Shown here in pieces: positions 1-8,190 of a DNA stretch of 47,835 nucleotides (position 1 is its first letter; each line of letters begins with the position of its first letter). This stretch comes from Planctomycetia bacterium (GTDB lineage: Bacteria > Planctomycetota > Phycisphaerae > Phycisphaerales > SM1A02). A model generated the notes under the pieces. The model saw only the letters and a list, made by a program, of their open reading frames with translations. It made no database searches and was not told the DNA's origin. The stretch is from NCBI GenBank assembly GCA_005787685.1, contig SYAC01000018.1:1-47835 (forward strand), read 5' to 3'. A program made the translations under genes and the position numbers.

Positions 1-1733
1 TCGACCGCGAGATCGGTGAGCGTGATGGTTCCAGCGCCATTGACAAGCGTCACGGGTTGCGACGCTTTGAGCGTGTAGCCATTGGCGCCGTGAATGTTCA
101 GCGTCAGAAAACGCGCGCTACTGGCCGCGTAACTACCGTTGTTGGAGTAGGACACCTTGAATTCACCCGTGTGGGAGTTGTTCACCGTGACGGTGGTCGT
201 ATCCGTAGTGGTGTTGCCGCATGTATCGGTGACTGACCAAGTCACAGTTGTTGTTCCAACAGGGAAGGCCGCGTTCAAAGACGCGCCGTCACTGCGCGCA
301 GAAGACTCTGTCAGCGGGGAGCACGCATCTGTTGCGGTTGGTGGCGTCAACGCGACATTGGCAAATGAGCCCATGCCAGCTTCCGCTTGAACCATGACAT
401 TCGCAGGCACATTGCTCAGCACTGGTGCGCCGTCGTCCACCTTGAAGCCACTGCTAGCAACAAGAGCTGGAGCTGGAATTAACTCACTACCCAAACCATC
501 CGTGAAGGTGGTAGGAAGTGTGCCGTCAGGGAAGAACTGAACACCAGTTCCGCTACCGTCACATGTTCCACCACGAATTGTGAATTGCATGCGCGCCACA
601 ATCTTGGAGATCACGCTGACAGGTGGCTGGCCAGGCCCAATGGAAGTCACAAGCAGTGCGGTTCCAGCGGATTGGTTGATGGTGTGCAGCGGCAGTTGAT
701 CAAACGGCGCATCACCCGCGGTGATGGAGTTCAATGACATGTTTGCTGGGTTCCACGAGATGTAAATTTGACCTGACACAATTGGGCTAAGCACACCACT
801 TAAGGTCGCATCAACATTTACTGATCCACCGACGCGATTGCATGCACCAGCGTCGTTGGTCAGAGTGAGGGTTGCGGGAGCTTCGCATTCATCGGGAATT
901 TCGTTGCCGTTTACATCGCGCGAATTGCCGATCTCAATGTCGCAGTCGCATGAATCTGGAATTTCGTTGTCGTTGCAGTCTTGCGAAGTTCCATTAGAAA
1001 TATCGATTGCATCTAGAATATTATTACCGTTGCAATCAGGTCCTGCCAACACAACAACTTGATCCATTCCCCACTTGTCAGGGGTGCCAGAAATGACGAT
1101 TGACTTTGTATTTGAATTTAAAGCCATGGTAAATGTTTTCCAAACATTGAAAGGCCCGTATGGCAGGGTCGCGGCAGCTGTACGAGAATTGATTGGGGTA
1201 CCAGTACCGTCCGTGGAAATGAATTGACTTACGGTCAGCACCGCAGAAGAGGTGTACGCAAACGAAATTTCAATTCCTGAGAAATTCACTAAGCTAAGAA
1301 CAATGAGTCCATTCGGTGAGTAAACAATGCCTAGATTTGGCTGATTTGCGCCATAATAAGAGTTCAAAACTTTTGCGCCGTTAAATGAAATCTTTTGATT
1401 GGGTTTGACTACACCGTTGGAGCTCGTTCCACCGTTGTACGCATTATTGACAAAATCATTTTGGTCAAATCCACTAAAATCGCAGATGCGTTGGCTATGA
1501 TTGACTTCAGAACTAGTGGAGGTATCGCCGGTTGTAGAGGCGTCCGTATCAGAAGAGTCCGCGGTGTTGGCAATAGTGGTGAAGCCAGTGCTAATTCTTG
1601 GGGCTTTGAATGAGGCAACAACTTTTGTGGTTTGGTCAGAAATGCCGCCTTTTTTAGCAGCAAATACAGAACCTGTAAAAGAAAAAGAAAATAAAATAAC
1701 GGAAACCACGAATTTTTGATTAAATGAATGCAT
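1..1733 (-). CDS. Secreted multidomain protein with TSP3-like repeats, cohesin-like and HYR domains (3' end cut off)
   Basis: The frame is open from an ATG at 1733 to the window edge, giving 577 codons without a stop, so the C-terminus is missing. AAGGG seven nt upstream supports this start. Residues 1-25 form a signal peptide (hydrophobic SVILFSFSFTGSVFA). Residues 230-290 hold three calcium-loop-like repeats (DCNGNNILD, DCNDNEIPD, DVNGNEIPDEC) of the thrombospondin type 3/dockerin style common in planctomycete surface proteins. Residues 293-410 resemble a cohesin-like beta-sandwich. Residues 437-515 are a HYR domain (starts PVLSNVPANV, ends with a DTCGNTTTDTTTVTV strand). More beta-rich sequence follows. 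It is probably exported and surface-bound or extracellular, with a structural or adhesive role. The domain names are by pattern recognition; the function is not known. Confidence 0.8.
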   Translation of the reverse strand, partial: MHSFNQKFVVSVILFSFSFTGSVFAAKKGGISDQTTKVVASFKAPRISTGFTTIANTADSSDTDASTTGDTSTSSEVNHSQRICDFSGFDQNDFVNNAYNGGTSSNGVVKPNQKISFNGAKVLNSYYGANQPNLGIVYSPNGLIVLSLVNFSGIEISFAYTSSAVLTVSQFISTDGTGTPINSRTAAATLPYGPFNVWKTFTMALNSNTKSIVISGTPDKWGMDQVVVLAGPDCNGNNILDAIDISNGTSQDCNDNEIPDSCDCDIEIGNSRDVNGNEIPDECEAPATLTLTNDAGACNRVGGSVNVDATLSGVLSPIVSGQIYISWNPANMSLNSITAGDAPFDQLPLHTINQSAGTALLVTSIGPGQPPVSVISKIVARMQFTIRGGTCDGSGTGVQFFPDGTLPTTFTDGLGSELIPAPALVASSGFKVDDGAPVLSNVPANVMVQAEAGMGSFANVALTPPTATDACSPLTESSARSDGASLNAAFPVGTTTVTWSVTDTCGNTTTDTTTVTVNNSHTGEFKVSYSNNGSYAASSARFLTLNIHGANGYTLKASQPVTLVNGAGTITLTDLAV

Positions 1734-1840
1734 TTGTAAGCCCTTTTGAAAACCACGTTAAACATTACAAGGCACACCTACTCCGGAAAAATAACCTTAT
1801 AAATATTTAAGAATACATCAATACGCAGTAATCACAAATT

Positions 1841-1872
1841 AATTTTGAAATATTTCAAAATTATTTCAAAAT
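1841..1872. promoter_or_regulatory. Operator-like palindrome with a third half-site
   Basis: Positions 1841-1862 are a perfect 22-bp palindrome (half AATTTTGAAAT). A third half-site ATTTCAAAAT at 1863-1872 repeats the right half (1852-1861) exactly 11 bp on, so the half-sites are one helical turn apart. It lies in the AT-rich spacer between divergent genes starting at 1733 (-) and 2013 (+) and may bind a regulator of either. It could also be chance structure in AT-rich DNA. Confidence 0.4.
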
Positions 1873-2000
1873 AATTTGTCAATTTAGTTTATTGATGACG
1901 CAGCATCATTAAAAATTCAATATAATTATTTGAAAATTTTTGATTATGGCAGGTACTTAATATGCCTTTATAGATCAGAATCGTGACTTTTTGTCCTTGG

Positions 2001-2006
2001 TACCCT
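2001..2006 (+). promoter_or_regulatory. Leaderless-type -10 hexamer TACCCT
   Basis: TACCCT ends 6 nt before the ATG at 2013. There is no Shine-Dalgarno, and this favours ATG 2013 over the in-frame GTG at 1983. Confidence 0.45.
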
Positions 2007-2012
2007 TACATC

Positions 2013-3140
2013 ATGGCTAAGGCATACACCCCAGGTCTGCGCGTCAGCGCCCGTTGCATCTACCGAACTCGTCGCGCTTTGCCCACCACGGGCACCGTGC
2101 AAGTGGCCCTAGGCGACCTCGTGCAAGGCGCAACCGTGATTGCCTCCACGCATTTGGAGGGGGATGTCACGCCTATGAAAGTGGCCAGCCTACTTGCATG
2201 TCCTCCTAAAGATATGCCGGCATTGATGTTGAAGAAAGTTGGCGAAGCCGTGCTCGCGGGCGAGGTGATGGCGCGCAGCAAGGGAATGTTTGGCTTGATG
2301 AAGACCGAAGTCAAAGCCGCCGCCACCGGAACCATTGATAGCGTGAGTGATTCCAGCGGCATGGTTTTTGTGCGCGGTGCTCCGCAGCCTATTGAAATTA
2401 TGGCGCATGTGCCTGGGCGCGTTGTTGAAGTGTTGGCCGGCGAAGGCGCGGTGATAGAAACCACCGCCGCGCTTGTGCAAGGAATTTTTGGCGTGGGCGG
2501 CGAGGCGCGCGGAGCGATTGCGCTTGCGTGCCGCGCGGCGAACGAGGAGTTGCACCAAGATTTAATTCGCCCCGAGATGAAAGGATGCGTTGTGATCGGC
2601 GGCGCGCGCATGACGGCAGCCGCGATTACAAAAGCAAAATCACTTGGCGTGGCGGCGATTGTTTCGGGCGGCATGGATGATGCCGACCTGCGTGATTTTC
2701 TTGGCTACGACTTGGGCGTCGCTATTACGGGTAGCGAAAAATGTGGCCTAACGTTGATTTTGACCGAAGGCTTTGGTGAGATTGCCATGGCGCGGCGTAC
2801 ATTCGATTTGCTCGCGGAGCATCAAGGGCGCCAGTGCAGCGTGAATGGCGCAACGCAAATTCGCGCTGGTGTCATGCGGCCAGAAATTGTTGTTCCGCTT
2901 GATGACGCGGGGGGCCTGGTAAGCGAAAACACGCGGGATTCTGGCGGAGAATTGGCCGCGGGTGTTGCGGTGCGCATTATTCGCGATCCGTATTTTGGCT
3001 TGCGGGGAACAGTTGCCGCGTTACCCGAAATGCCAGCGTTGCTTGACTCTGGCGCCAAGGCGCGCGTGCTTGAAGTTGCGCTGGAGCGCGGTGGAACCGT
3101 GACCGTGCCGCGCGCCAATGTTGAGCGCATAGCGACATAA
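2013..3140 (+). CDS. Conserved protein of unknown function, barrel-sandwich plus C-terminal KOW-like segment; first gene of the DUF6754 operon
   Basis: A 375-residue protein with no signal peptide or membrane segment, so probably cytoplasmic. Residues 50-120 (VGEAVLAGEVMARSKGMFG, then VKAAATGTIDSVSDSSG) look like the lipoyl/biotinyl-like barrel-sandwich hybrid seen in RnfC-type proteins, but no lysine in a canonical lipoylation or biotinylation motif is evident. A glycine-rich middle (GVGGEARG, VVIGGARMTAAAI, IVSGGMDDADL) and a strongly motif-like stretch (VNGATQIRAGVMRPEIVVP) follow. The last 65 residues (IRDPYFGLRGTVAALP to VPRANVERI) resemble a KOW-like small barrel. It precedes the DUF6754 gene by 18 nt. 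A cytoplasmic partner of the downstream membrane proteins is plausible; the function is unknown. Confidence 0.75.
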   Translation: MAKAYTPGLRVSARCIYRTRRALPTTGTVQVALGDLVQGATVIASTHLEGDVTPMKVASLLACPPKDMPALMLKKVGEAVLAGEVMARSKGMFGLMKTEVKAAATGTIDSVSDSSGMVFVRGAPQPIEIMAHVPGRVVEVLAGEGAVIETTAALVQGIFGVGGEARGAIALACRAANEELHQDLIRPEMKGCVVIGGARMTAAAITKAKSLGVAAIVSGGMDDADLRDFLGYDLGVAITGSEKCGLTLILTEGFGEIAMARRTFDLLAEHQGRQCSVNGATQIRAGVMRPEIVVPLDDAGGLVSENTRDSGGELAAGVAVRIIRDPYFGLRGTVAALPEMPALLDSGAKARVLEVALERGGTVTVPRANVERIAT

Positions 3141-3146
3141 TTTAGT

Positions 3147-3152
3147 TATGTT
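3147..3152 (+). promoter_or_regulatory. Leaderless-type -10 hexamer TATGTT
   Basis: TATGTT ends 6 nt before the ATG at 3159. This suggests an internal promoter, so that gene two of the operon can also be transcribed separately. Confidence 0.4.
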
Positions 3153-3158
3153 ACCTAC

Positions 3159-4295
3159 ATGCGCATTACGCACATGATCCCACGCTGGATCGCCACAAGT
3201 CCGTCGTGCAAGCTCGTCGCCATCTTTGTATTGATGTTCGCATGTTGCACAAATGTACTTGCAGTTGAAACAAATAAAGGCGTGATCGAAGCAAGTGCGC
3301 AAGATATTGCTGCGCAAAATACAATCGCACACCCCCACGTTGCTACTGAAAATATATTTACGAAAGATGTTCTCGCCCACAACGAGCCAGCGCAAGACAC
3401 CACCGCGTCCTTGATTGAGCCCGTCAACGCAGTTGCGGGCGCATCGCCAGCAGTCGCGAATGCCACTCCAACAACCACACCCGTGCGCCCGTGGTTTAAC
3501 AGTAAAAAGACCGCGCTTTTTCTTTGGATTGTGTTTATTGGCGCGGCCGTGACCGTGTCAGTGTGGCTGGCTCATAGCGGCCGGCCAATTCGTATTCGCC
3601 GCATCGCCGCGCTGGAAGCCGTGGACAACGCCGTGGGACGCGCCACGGAAATGGGTCGATCCATTTTGTTCGTGCCAGGCATTCAAGATATGGACAACAT
3701 TCAAACGGTTGCGGGCTTGACCATGCTTGGCCGCGTTGCAAAGACCGCCGCCGAATACGACGCGACTATTGAAGTGCCAACATGCCGATCGCTTGTCATG
3801 GAGGCCGCGCGCGACACGGTGCGCGCTAGTTATCTTTCAGTGGGCCGCGCTGATGGTTTTTCAATCGACCGTATTACCTACATCACTGACGATCAATTTG
3901 GATATGTCGCGCATGTGGTTGGATCCATGGTGCGCGAGAAGCCCGCGACCTGTTTTTACATGGGCTACTTCGCCGCCGAGAGTTTGATTTTTTCCGAAAC
4001 TGGCAACGCCATCGGCGCAATTCAAATAGCCGGTACCGCGGAAAGCAGCCAACTTCCGTTCTTTGTGGCGGCCTGCGACTACACATTGATCGGCGAGGAA
4101 TTTTTCGCGGCCAGCGCGTATCTAAGTGGCGAACCCGCGCAACTTGGAACGCTGCGCGGACAAGACATTGGCAAATTTGCCGTGGGAGTATTCATCACAT
4201 TGGGGGCGCTCGCGGCCACCATTCTTGTCATCGCGCCAAATGCCCCCATCATCAGCGCATTGCTGGGCGGTTTGCAGAAAGTGCTGGGCGGATAA
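3159..4295 (+). CDS. DUF6754 family membrane protein
   Basis: A 378-residue protein. Residues 1-35 are a signal-like segment, residues 36-112 a low-complexity Ala/Thr-rich linker, 118-138 a membrane helix, 139-335 a soluble domain and 339-360 a second helix. The soluble domain carries the features I recognise as DUF6754: RATEMGRSILFVPG, LTMLGRVAKTAAEY, ITDDQFGYVAHVVGSM, FYMGYFAAESLIFSETGN and CDYTLIGEEFFAASAYLS. By topology this domain faces the cytoplasm. Next to it are a cytoplasmic barrel protein upstream and three membrane proteins downstream, spaced 4 nt or overlapping, which suggests one membrane complex. Neither substrate nor reaction is known to me. The family assignment is from memory of its sequence; the topology is inferred. 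Confidence 0.75.
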   Translation: MRITHMIPRWIATSPSCKLVAIFVLMFACCTNVLAVETNKGVIEASAQDIAAQNTIAHPHVATENIFTKDVLAHNEPAQDTTASLIEPVNAVAGASPAVANATPTTTPVRPWFNSKKTALFLWIVFIGAAVTVSVWLAHSGRPIRIRRIAALEAVDNAVGRATEMGRSILFVPGIQDMDNIQTVAGLTMLGRVAKTAAEYDATIEVPTCRSLVMEAARDTVRASYLSVGRADGFSIDRITYITDDQFGYVAHVVGSMVREKPATCFYMGYFAAESLIFSETGNAIGAIQIAGTAESSQLPFFVAACDYTLIGEEFFAASAYLSGEPAQLGTLRGQDIGKFAVGVFITLGALAATILVIAPNAPIISALLGGLQKVLGG

Positions 4296-4298
4296 CCC

Positions 4299-4997
4299 AT
4301 GAAGCGCATCATTCCAATGTGGATCGCAATCATTGGCGGCTTCGCCATGATGCTGAGTTCATTTGTTCCACTGGCTGAAAGCGCGGGCGAAGTGTTCGCC
4401 GATATATTCAATGTAGTCGCCGCGATTGCGTTTGTGTTGGGCGCCGGAAGCCTAGCCAAACAACATTTGGAAAAACTCAGCAGGCGTGAAGCGGGGTGGG
4501 GTTATAGCGTTGTCACGCTTGGAAGTTTTATAGTGACGCTGTTTATTGGCATGTTCAAGATTGGCGTTCATCCCAATCCAAATTTTCCGCAGGCGGCCTA
4601 CAGCGGCAGCAATGATGCTGAGGGTTCGGCCTGGAGTTGGATTTATGAATACATGCTCACGCCCCTCACGAGCACCATGTTTGCATTGCTGGCATTCTTT
4701 GTGGCCAGCGCCGCGTTTCGTGCGTTTCGCGCCAAGAATACCGAGGCTATTTTGCTTTTGGTCACGGCGTTCATTATGTTGCTTGGCCGCACCTTCGCAG
4801 GCGTTGTCCTGACGGGTTGGTTTCCAGAATGGGCGTCGGGTTTGCGTTTAGAAAATTTCAGCATCTATATCATGCAGGTTTTCAACACCGCGGGCAACCG
4901 CGCAATCATGATTGGAATCGCGCTTGGTGTCGCAGCCACGGGTTTGAGAATTCTATTTGGTATTGATCGCAGTTGGCTTGGTGGAGGTGAAGCGTGA
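4299..4997 (+). CDS. Polytopic membrane protein of the DUF6754 operon
   Basis: A 232-residue protein with about six hydrophobic segments (roughly 5-25, 33-52, 68-86, 118-137, 146-165 and 199-218). A polar loop with GSNDAEGSAWSWIYEYM lies between the third and fourth. It starts 4 nt after the DUF6754 gene, and its stop overlaps the next start in GTGA, so it is probably translated in a coupled fashion. I do not recognise a characterised family. The dense packing with four other envelope genes suggests a subunit of a shared inner-membrane complex. Confidence 0.65.
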   Translation: MKRIIPMWIAIIGGFAMMLSSFVPLAESAGEVFADIFNVVAAIAFVLGAGSLAKQHLEKLSRREAGWGYSVVTLGSFIVTLFIGMFKIGVHPNPNFPQAAYSGSNDAEGSAWSWIYEYMLTPLTSTMFALLAFFVASAAFRAFRAKNTEAILLLVTAFIMLLGRTFAGVVLTGWFPEWASGLRLENFSIYIMQVFNTAGNRAIMIGIALGVAATGLRILFGIDRSWLGGGEA

Positions 4998-5917
4998 GCG
5001 CCGCCAATTTCAACAACACAAACGCTTCGGCGCTTCCGTGGTTTGAGCGGCTTGATCGCATCGACCGCCGCTGGATTTTCCTGCTGATGTTCCTTGCGGT
5101 ATCGGGACCAATTTTGTGGATTGGCGTGACTGGAAAAACGTTGCCCGAGGCGCCAACATTGGCCGCGCGCGCGGTCTTTCAAGAGATCGATCAACTGCCT
5201 GCGCGCAGTTTGGTGTTGATTTCAATTGATTTCGACCCCACCAGCGCCGGCGAGTTACAACCCATGGCTACCAGCTTGGTGCGCCAATGCGCCGCCAAAA
5301 ATCTTCGCATGGTGTTCATTGCATTGTGGCCGCTGGGGAGTCAAGTAGCGCAGCAAACTATTCAAGAAGTGATTCGTGATGACTATCCCGCGTTGAAAGA
5401 GGGCGATGATTTTGTGAACATGGGCTTTCAAGCCGGCAACGAGGCCGTGATGAAATTGCTGCTGACGGATTTTGCCAAGGCGTTTCCAAAAGATTCGCGC
5501 GGCGAGGCCGCCAGCAACATTCCAATATTGAATAGCGTGAAGAGTGTCACGGATTTTCCTCTGCTCATTAGCGTCAGCGCCGGCTATCCTGGCAGCAAGG
5601 AGTGGGTGCAATATGTCATCAGCGCCCACAACGAGAAAATGAATTTTGTCAGCGGGTGCACCGGCGTGAACGCGCCGCAGTTGTATCCATATTTTCCACA
5701 GCAAATCGCGGGATTGTTGGGCGCCATCAAGGGCGCGGCAGAATATGAATCCATGGTCAACTCATCGCTTGCGGTGGAAGGCGTGGTGACGCCGCCAAAA
5801 TATTCGCAGGCGCAGCGGCGCATGGGCCCGCAATTGGTGGCGCACTTGTTCATGGTGGGATTGATCATTGTGGGCAACATCAATTTCTTTGCGCGCAAGC
5901 GCAGAGGTGCCGCATGA
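4994..5917 (+). CDS. Bitopic membrane protein with alpha/beta soluble domain, DUF6754 operon
   Basis: A 307-residue protein starting with GTG inside a GTGA overlap. Residues 29-46 and about 279-298 are membrane helices, flanking a 230-residue soluble domain. The domain opens with a strand and acidic turn (RSLVLISIDFDPTSAGELQP), a Rossmann-like beginning, and ends with GLLGAIKGAAEYES just before the second helix. If the N-terminus (positive RLDRIDRR) is inside, the domain is periplasmic and the C-terminal RKRR tail is cytoplasmic. I recall similar proteins near DUF6754 genes in other phyla but cannot confirm this here. No catalytic motif is recognised and the function is unknown. Confidence 0.65.
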   Translation: MSAANFNNTNASALPWFERLDRIDRRWIFLLMFLAVSGPILWIGVTGKTLPEAPTLAARAVFQEIDQLPARSLVLISIDFDPTSAGELQPMATSLVRQCAAKNLRMVFIALWPLGSQVAQQTIQEVIRDDYPALKEGDDFVNMGFQAGNEAVMKLLLTDFAKAFPKDSRGEAASNIPILNSVKSVTDFPLLISVSAGYPGSKEWVQYVISAHNEKMNFVSGCTGVNAPQLYPYFPQQIAGLLGAIKGAAEYESMVNSSLAVEGVVTPPKYSQAQRRMGPQLVAHLFMVGLIIVGNINFFARKRRGAA

Positions 5918-6942
5918 CGCGCCAAGGCAAGACATGGTTAGTCATTGGCGCGGTCTTTGTAACGCTGCTTGTGGTGCGCGGCATGATCGGTCAAGGTCTT
6001 GGCCGCGTGTATGTCAAGCGCACGGATGTCACCGTGAACATGCCCGATGCGGTGGATATGAATACCGCGGCGGCATCATCAAGCACAACGACAGTTGCGC
6101 CAACTACCTCATCAAATGGCAAACCGCTTTCGTGGCAAGAGTGGAAACAAGTTGCGCCGTTGGCATTTGCCGCCGCGCAAAAAGCCAATCCCGCGCAAAC
6201 CGAAATAACGCTTTCTTGGCCGCGCACTATTGGCTTATGGCTTGCCGCATTCTTCACGCTCGCCATATTCAGTTTCTTGTACGCGGACAATTCTTTCTAC
6301 AAAATCGCCGAATCATTGGTGGTTGGAGTCAGCGCGGCGTACTGGGGCGTGATTGGTTTTTGGGACACGCTGGTTCCAAAAATGTTTGGAGCGCTCACGC
6401 CAGGGCTTGTGAAAAGCATGGTGCAGCCATCGCTGGTTTCGCCTGAACCGTTGCAGCAGATCAGCATGGCATTGGCACTTATTCTTAGCGTGATGATGTT
6501 GTGGCGTCTTCTGCCGCGTGGCGGTTGGATCAGTGCGTGGCCGCTTGCGTTTATTGTTGGCGTGACAGCTGGACTGAAAATAGTCAGTCATGTTGAAAGC
6601 GATTTAATGGCGCAGACCGCGGTCACCATGAAGCCGCTCGTTGTTCGCGTTACGGACGCCTCGGGCGCAACCAATATGTGGGATAGTTGGTGGGCAAGCG
6701 TCGCCAATGTGTTGCTGGTGGTTGGCGTCATTTGTTGCTTGACATATTTTTTCTTCAGCGTGCAGCACAAGGGCGTGGTTGGCGGCGCCGCGCGCGTGGG
6801 TATTTGGTATCTCATGATTACCTTTGGCGCGGCGTTTGGCTTCACGGTCATGGGCCGTATTGCGTTGTTGGCGGCACGTATTGAATTCTTATTTGATGAT
6901 TGGCTTTGGTTGATCGATCCAAATCATTTACGAGGTTTGTAA
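5914..6942 (+). CDS. Polytopic membrane protein, last gene of the DUF6754 operon
   Basis: A 342-residue protein that overlaps the previous gene in ATGA. It has an N-terminal helix (about 6-25), a Ser/Thr-rich segment (50-65), and then about six or seven hydrophobic segments between 100 and 330, including FFTLAIFSFLYA and VANVLLVVGVICCLTYFFF. An 'SWQEW' segment precedes the second helix. No family is recognised. The operon ends here: the stop codon at 6940-6942 is followed within 12 nt by the TTGACA repeat array, and I see no terminator hairpin in between. Confidence 0.65.
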   Translation: MTRQGKTWLVIGAVFVTLLVVRGMIGQGLGRVYVKRTDVTVNMPDAVDMNTAAASSSTTTVAPTTSSNGKPLSWQEWKQVAPLAFAAAQKANPAQTEITLSWPRTIGLWLAAFFTLAIFSFLYADNSFYKIAESLVVGVSAAYWGVIGFWDTLVPKMFGALTPGLVKSMVQPSLVSPEPLQQISMALALILSVMMLWRLLPRGGWISAWPLAFIVGVTAGLKIVSHVESDLMAQTAVTMKPLVVRVTDASGATNMWDSWWASVANVLLVVGVICCLTYFFFSVQHKGVVGGAARVGIWYLMITFGAAFGFTVMGRIALLAARIEFLFDDWLWLIDPNHLRGL

Positions 6943-6953
6943 GACAAAGTGTC

Positions 6954-7107
6954 TTGACAAGAGATTGACAAGGGGTCTTGACAAGAGATTGACAAGAGAT
7001 TGACAAGGGAGTTCTTGACAAGCGATTGACAAGAGATTGACAAGGGGTCTTGACAAGAGATTGACAAGGGAGTTCTTGACAAGAGATTGACAAGGGGTCT
7101 TGACAAG
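6954..7107. repeat. Array of 13 TTGACAAG units with three unit lengths
   Basis: TTGACAAG occurs at 6954, 6965, 6978, 6989, 7000, 7015, 7026, 7037, 7050, 7061, 7076, 7087 and 7100. The spacing is 11 (TTGACAAGAGA or TTGACAAGCGA), 13 (TTGACAAGGGGTC) or 15 nt (TTGACAAGGGAGTTC). The core equals the sigma70 -35 consensus. No stop-free conserved reading frame suggests coding. The array lies between the membrane operon and the exported protein at 7283. Confidence 0.9.
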
Positions 7108-7282
7108 AAAATAAATTTTCAAATTTTTCCAGAAAAAAGGTGGCAAATTAAAAATTGGCCTTGGTTGTGTCATACAAGAGGACCACGCGGAAATAAATCC
7201 GTTATTGCGTTCTTGAAAGTGTTTCGGGAAGCAATTTTCAGAAGTCGGTTTATCAAACAATCCATAGAGAAGGAGTAGGGAA
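7108..7282. other. Non-coding spacer downstream of the TTGACA array
   Basis: AT-rich near the array, then mixed. It ends with the Shine-Dalgarno sequence AGAAGGAG (about 7267-7274) for the gene at 7283. I see no gene, RNA or convincing -10 box at a fixed distance from the last TTGACA. Confidence 0.5.
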
Positions 7283-8011
7283 ATGTCAGCAAGCAAGAAA
7301 TGGTTCGCCTTCATGGCGACAATGTTGTTCTGCGCGAACAGCGCGTTGGCGGATATGGTGGCCGCGTGGAATTTTAATTCACTCACAGGCACCGTACCGG
7401 CATCGCTGGCGGCGAATGTTGGTCAAGGCGGGTTATCACTTGCGGAATTCACGGGCGGTTTAAGTGGTTTGGTCGGAACGGATATCAACGCCACCAATGG
7501 CGATGTCGCCGGGCAATCTTTAACGGTGACAGGCATGACGCAAAATACAAAATCTATTCTCATCGAGGTCGACACGCGTGGCAAAAAGCAGTTGCAATTC
7601 AGTATGGCAGCGCGGCGTAGTTCCAGCGGCTTTGCAGGCCTGCTCGTACAAGTGTGGGACGGTCAAATTTGGAGGGATGTTGGCAATGTTTCCGCAAACA
7701 CCTCGCAGTGGCAACTCTACGCAATGGATTTGTCCAGCTACACATTCGCCGACAACAGTTCGCTTCGTATGCGAATTCAATTATCTGGTGCGACAAGTTC
7801 TAGTGGCAATGTGCGGATAGACAATCTTCGTGTTGATGGAACTCTCATTCCTGCACCAGGCGCAATTGCCGCAGTGGCTGTCGCCGCCGCTTCGGGCGCA
7901 CGTCGTGGCGCTCGAACAAATGACACAACCAATTCCAAGCCCGCAATCGCAACTCCAGTGGTCAAACCGATGGTGGAACCAGCGCCAACATCAGTACGCG
8001 CGAAAAAGTGA
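7283..8011 (+). CDS. Exported protein with PEP-CTERM-like PAPG segment
   Basis: A 242-residue protein with a strong AGGAG ribosome binding site. Residues 1-24 form a signal peptide ending at ANSALA. Residues 25-185 are a beta-rich domain starting VAAWNFNSLTG, as in planctomycete proteins with lectin/jelly-roll-like folds. A segment PAPGAIAAVAVAAASGARRG (about 192-211) resembles the PxPG-hydrophobic-RR sorting tail of PEP-CTERM-like proteins. Unusually, about 30 more residues rich in Thr, Pro and Lys follow, ending SVRAKK. Its likely location is the outer surface; its function is unknown. Its expression may depend on the upstream TTGACA array. Confidence 0.7.
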   Translation: MSASKKWFAFMATMLFCANSALADMVAAWNFNSLTGTVPASLAANVGQGGLSLAEFTGGLSGLVGTDINATNGDVAGQSLTVTGMTQNTKSILIEVDTRGKKQLQFSMAARRSSSGFAGLLVQVWDGQIWRDVGNVSANTSQWQLYAMDLSSYTFADNSSLRMRIQLSGATSSSGNVRIDNLRVDGTLIPAPGAIAAVAVAAASGARRGARTNDTTNSKPAIATPVVKPMVEPAPTSVRAKK

Positions 8012-8074
8012 GCTCTCAAGCCGAAATAAATGTCGCAAGTGAAAGCTTAAAATGACATTGAGAGAATCATGCTT

Positions 8075-8104
8075 GGCGCCAGAATGTTTGGCGCCTTGTT
8101 TTAC
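8075..8104 (+). terminator. Putative intrinsic terminator
   Basis: GGCGCC (8075-8080) pairs with GGCGCC (8090-8095), with a further A-T pair inside, and is followed by TTGTTTTACTTTT. It lies 63 nt after the exported-protein gene. The stem is short, and GGCGCC is itself palindromic. Confidence 0.4.
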
Positions 8105-8190
8105 TTTTGGCGCATGTTCACGCACGAAGTCGCGCTGGATCTCATGAATAGCTTGGGCTTGGCGAAGTTGGCACAACCTTTGGGGTGTGC

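Noticed and set aside
1409-1777. 122-codon minus-strand open frame at the start of the secreted protein
   Set aside because: It is out of frame with the frame starting at 1733, which has a Shine-Dalgarno, a signal peptide and recognisable domains over 577 codons.
6954-7107. CRISPR array
   Set aside because: Units are 11-15 nt with no unique spacers of 25-40 nt and no cas genes.
6848-7392. Minus-strand open frames reading through the TTGACA array in three frames
   Set aside because: They arise from the repeat itself (no stop in CTTGTCAA units), share no start signal, and overlap the operon end and an exported-protein start.
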